A stretch of DNA of 64,000 nt from an uncultured Candidatus Melainabacteria bacterium (GTDB lineage Bacteria; Cyanobacteriota; Vampirovibrionia; Gastranaerophilales; Gastranaerophilaceae): NCBI GenBank assembly GCA_934757275.1, contig CAKVLN010000005.1, forward strand, positions 78,935-142,934, given 5' to 3'. Positions within the stretch are counted from its first letter, which is position 1. The number at the start of each line of letters is the position of its first letter. Below the pieces are notes generated by a model. It was not told where the DNA came from and did not search any database. It saw only the letters and a list, made by a program, of their open reading frames with translations. This document shows, in pieces, positions 61,666-64,000 of this stretch. The position numbers and the translations under genes were made by a program.

Positions 61666-63093
61666 ATGCCACTAATTACAAATTATAATGTACCAATTTT
61701 TCGTGGAACAGATATTGTTAATAAAAAGCAAGTATCGCTCCCAAATTCTGATGAAAAAATAAAACCAATTAATAATTTACAAACAGATGTAGTAGAAATT
61801 TCTGGCAAAAGTAAAAGTAATGCAAAGAGCAAACTCTCTAAAACAGAAAAAATTGCTTTAGGTGTGGGTGGTGTATTAACGGGTGTTGTTGCTTTTGCAG
61901 TAGCATTTAAGAAACATCAGGTTAATAAGCTTTCTAAGCTTTATAAAGAAAAAATGCAATTTGTAAATCTTCCAGAAAAAATAGATTTTAAAGAGGCTAA
62001 AACTCTAGAAGAAGGTATAAAATTTGCTAAAGAAGTGTTGAAAATTGGTGAGGTCGACAATAATTTTACTCTTGATGCGATTAATTATGCTAACAAAGGA
62101 CTTGTAGATGTAAGCAACGCTAATAAGGGACATTTGTTCATGCCAAAGAAAATTGGTTGCAAAACCCTTGATAATGCAATGGCTTATGTGATAAATGATA
62201 TAAATTCGCCAAATTTTGGACAATTAGTTGTTAATAAGAAGTTCTTCAAAGATGCTGATTTGAATAATGAAATCAACAAATGGCTAGGCGCAAGTAAACC
62301 TAAAAACACTTCAAAAGCATCGCCAAATTCATCTCCAAAACCTGCTAAAAAGACTGAATTTAGACCAGAATGTAGATTAGATGATAGAATTAAAGGTCTG
62401 CTTAAAAAATTCCAAACGGATCAAAATAGTTTAACAATTTCTGAAAAAAGAGATTTGTATTACACATTATGTAATGCTGGTAATGTTCAAACTTCAGTTT
62501 TGTCTTTAGCTCCATTATCATCATTAAAAAATAATTTAAAAACATTTGAAAATAATGGAATTAAAGTAGATGTTGATAGTTTTGCTAAATTGTCTACTAA
62601 AGAACAAAGTAAAAAATTAAATGAGTATTTCTTAGAAATTCAGAATAAAGGCATAAAGTTAGTTTTAAAAATTCCTTATTTAAAACCAGAAAAGACTATT
62701 TATCATGAGATGGGGCATTTACAAGATTTTGCCAAAAATTTAAAGAATATGGACATAAAACAATTTGAGTTTCCAAGTTGGAAAGAATTTTTGAATAGTT
62801 CAAAAAATGTTGATATTCGTCATGTGGATAATCGTTGGGGAGGTTTGACCTATAAAGGTTATAAAGGAAAATTTGAAAATGAACCAGAAAAATTCAAGAA
62901 ACAATATCCAGATTTGTATGAATTTTTAACTAATCAAGATTATCAACAAAGTGCTGGAAAAGTTTCAAGCTATGCGCAAACAAGTATCGGTGAATTTATT
63001 GCTGAAACTTATGCAAAAATGGTGCGTGGTGAAAAAATTCCAGATGATGTCATGACTTTATATAATAAATACAATGGTCCTAAATTGGGCTAA
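61666..63093 (+). CDS. Putative membrane-associated zinc metallopeptidase, lineage-specific, 475 aa
   Basis: N-terminus MPLITNYNVPIFRGTD carries the short IFRG motif; a Ser/Lys linker leads to one hydrophobic helix (~62-82, IALGVGGVLTGVVAFAVAF). Toward the C-terminus, TIYHEMGHLQDFA is an HExxH-type zinc site and IGEFIAETYAKMV supplies a possible third Glu ligand, as in gluzincins. Between them SSYAQTS resembles the substrate-strand of lethal-factor-like proteases. Family not recognised. Signal for export is unclear. Ends before a ~400-base gap. Confidence 0.78.
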   Translation: MPLITNYNVPIFRGTDIVNKKQVSLPNSDEKIKPINNLQTDVVEISGKSKSNAKSKLSKTEKIALGVGGVLTGVVAFAVAFKKHQVNKLSKLYKEKMQFVNLPEKIDFKEAKTLEEGIKFAKEVLKIGEVDNNFTLDAINYANKGLVDVSNANKGHLFMPKKIGCKTLDNAMAYVINDINSPNFGQLVVNKKFFKDADLNNEINKWLGASKPKNTSKASPNSSPKPAKKTEFRPECRLDDRIKGLLKKFQTDQNSLTISEKRDLYYTLCNAGNVQTSVLSLAPLSSLKNNLKTFENNGIKVDVDSFAKLSTKEQSKKLNEYFLEIQNKGIKLVLKIPYLKPEKTIYHEMGHLQDFAKNLKNMDIKQFEFPSWKEFLNSSKNVDIRHVDNRWGGLTYKGYKGKFENEPEKFKKQYPDLYEFLTNQDYQQSAGKVSSYAQTSIGEFIAETYAKMVRGEKIPDDVMTLYNKYNGPKLG

Positions 63094-63505
63094 TAATTGT
63101 TTTGTTTAATAAAAGGTGCTTGAGTATCTTTAGTGTCGTTCTTTATGAGAGGGTATTATGAATATTAGGTAGCAAGGAACATGCCCTTTACTTTTATTGT
63201 TTATAATAAATCGCCAACCTAGCTAATAGCATGAGAATAAATATTGGAGTTTAATACAAGTATATTAAATCTTTTTCATACTTCCAGCTATTCTTAATTC
63301 CATAGAGCCATTTTGGCTCTTTTTTTTAGAAAAATAATTTTGCATGTTAATTGCTACATGTAAAATCAGGTCATGTTACATGTAATATTTTCTAAATGAT
63401 TTTATAAAATAAGAAAATTTAAAATTTCTAAAAATCTTATAACCCAATAGAATTAGGCTTTTAATTAAAAATATTAAGTTTTGTAAATGGTTGTAAAATA
63501 AACAC
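63094..63505 (+). other. Intergenic stretch with a terminator
   Basis: No gene supported. AGAGCC/GGCTCT (63304-63309/63315-63320) plus eight T form a terminator about 210 bases after the peptidase stop; the stretch before it might be a long 3' UTR or a small RNA. Further on, TTACATGTAA-type palindromes occur near 63,353-63,383. Confidence 0.6.
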
Positions 63506-64000
63506 TTGATTTTAAAATTTTTTCAGATTACAATGAAGGAACGCGGTGAACGAAACAAAGCGAAAGCAAAGTTCAAGTAACTGCTAAAGAAAGTGATTTA
63601 CACTTTGTCCTTTTATAGGGATAAGCCGAAATAAGATATAGCACTTTGAAAACTCAAATAAATTTCTTTTGAAAACAAAATTTACGAAAGTAAATCAAAT
63701 GTAAAGAAATGTAAATAGCAAAAAACAAACTGGTTGACAAAAGAAATTGATGAGTTAAGATAGGAAATGTTCGGAGAGGAAACCTCCGGTGCAGACAAAG
63801 CGCAAGGCGTAATTCGAGGAATTGAGTAATCGAAAGGTCAGCACAGATTAAAACCTTTTTACTTATATAAATAGCATCAAAAAAGTAAGAAAATTTTAAA
63901 TAGATTTGAAGGCGAAAGCCAAATAATTGAACCTTGAAAACAGAATAGCTGAAGACGAATAAACTTGTTAATTCGCAAAGAATGATGGACAACAAAAAAT
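63506..64000 (+). promoter_or_regulatory. Probable rRNA operon promoter and leader
   Basis: Promoter TTGATT (63506-63511), 17 bases, TACAAT (63529-63534). The ~460 bases after it have no real ORF but have the look of an rrn leader: GCACTTTGAAAACTC (about 63,640) resembles a boxA antitermination element, with CCTTGAAAACAGAATAG near 63,931. The 16S rRNA gene should begin just past the right edge. Confidence 0.6.

Noticed and set aside
63654..63995. 113-residue minus-strand ORF at the right edge
   Set aside because: Lies in what looks like an rRNA operon leader, with no ribosome site or recognisable protein features.
1..64000. CRISPR array
   Set aside because: No regularly spaced identical repeats with unique spacers; the only tandem repeat (59,290-59,620) is coding.

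Overview
The window looks like a chromosome segment from an AT-rich, diderm gut-type bacterium, most likely a non-photosynthetic cyanobacterial relative (Melainabacteria / Vampirovibrionia, Gastranaerophilales-like). This is an inference. It rests on a GyrA whose box region reads RATRGKAG, as I recall from cyanobacterial GyrA; a Ski2-like helicase of the cyanobacterial/actinobacterial type; outer-membrane features (TolC-like protein, two secreted haemagglutinin-domain proteins) combined with very low GC; and several lineage-type proteins with short N-terminal (I/V)xF(K/R)x motifs. No complete tRNA, rRNA or CRISPR array is present, but the last 500 bases look like the promoter and leader of an rRNA operon.

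Bases 1-18,500 are an accessory region. They hold a retron-type reverse transcriptase cut by the left edge with a structured upstream region, an ATPase/DUF4143 protein, a serine recombinase, a RhuM-Fic protein, a convergent DUF5131/TcmP pair, a train of nine small genes of which seven encode N-terminal zinc ribbons plus membrane segments, a tyrosine recombinase with palindromic sites, and a double-AAA ATPase. Bases 18,800-25,900 form a metabolic cluster for succinate/4-hydroxybutyrate: a CoA-transferase, CoA-acylating succinate-semialdehyde dehydrogenase, 4-hydroxybutyrate dehydrogenase, a lactonase-like hydrolase and a CitA/CitB-type two-component pair. Bases 26,000-29,400 are a scarred junction: hipBA, a tRNA-Asp 3' half, a frameshifted SDR pseudogene and an SMR-transporter remnant.

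Bases 29,500-64,000 are mostly core genes: M48 peptidase, gyrA, an emrAB/marR/tolC efflux set split by an insertion, acetyltransferase, BI-1 protein, rmuC, response regulator, Ski2-like helicase, clpX, clpP, a beta-lactamase-fold enzyme, two tandem TPS-domain proteins, rpsP, rplL, rplJ and several hypothetical proteins. 

The most interesting hidden features are: a candidate type I toxin-antitoxin locus at 34.4-34.7 kb (24-residue hydrophobic peptide, sequestered Shine-Dalgarno, convergent antisense RNA with its own promoter and terminator); a promoter-like motif GGCAATTTT-N12-TACTTT in front of several lineage-specific genes; the zinc-ribbon cluster; and a 77-bp operator-bearing direct repeat flanking the insertion in the efflux locus.
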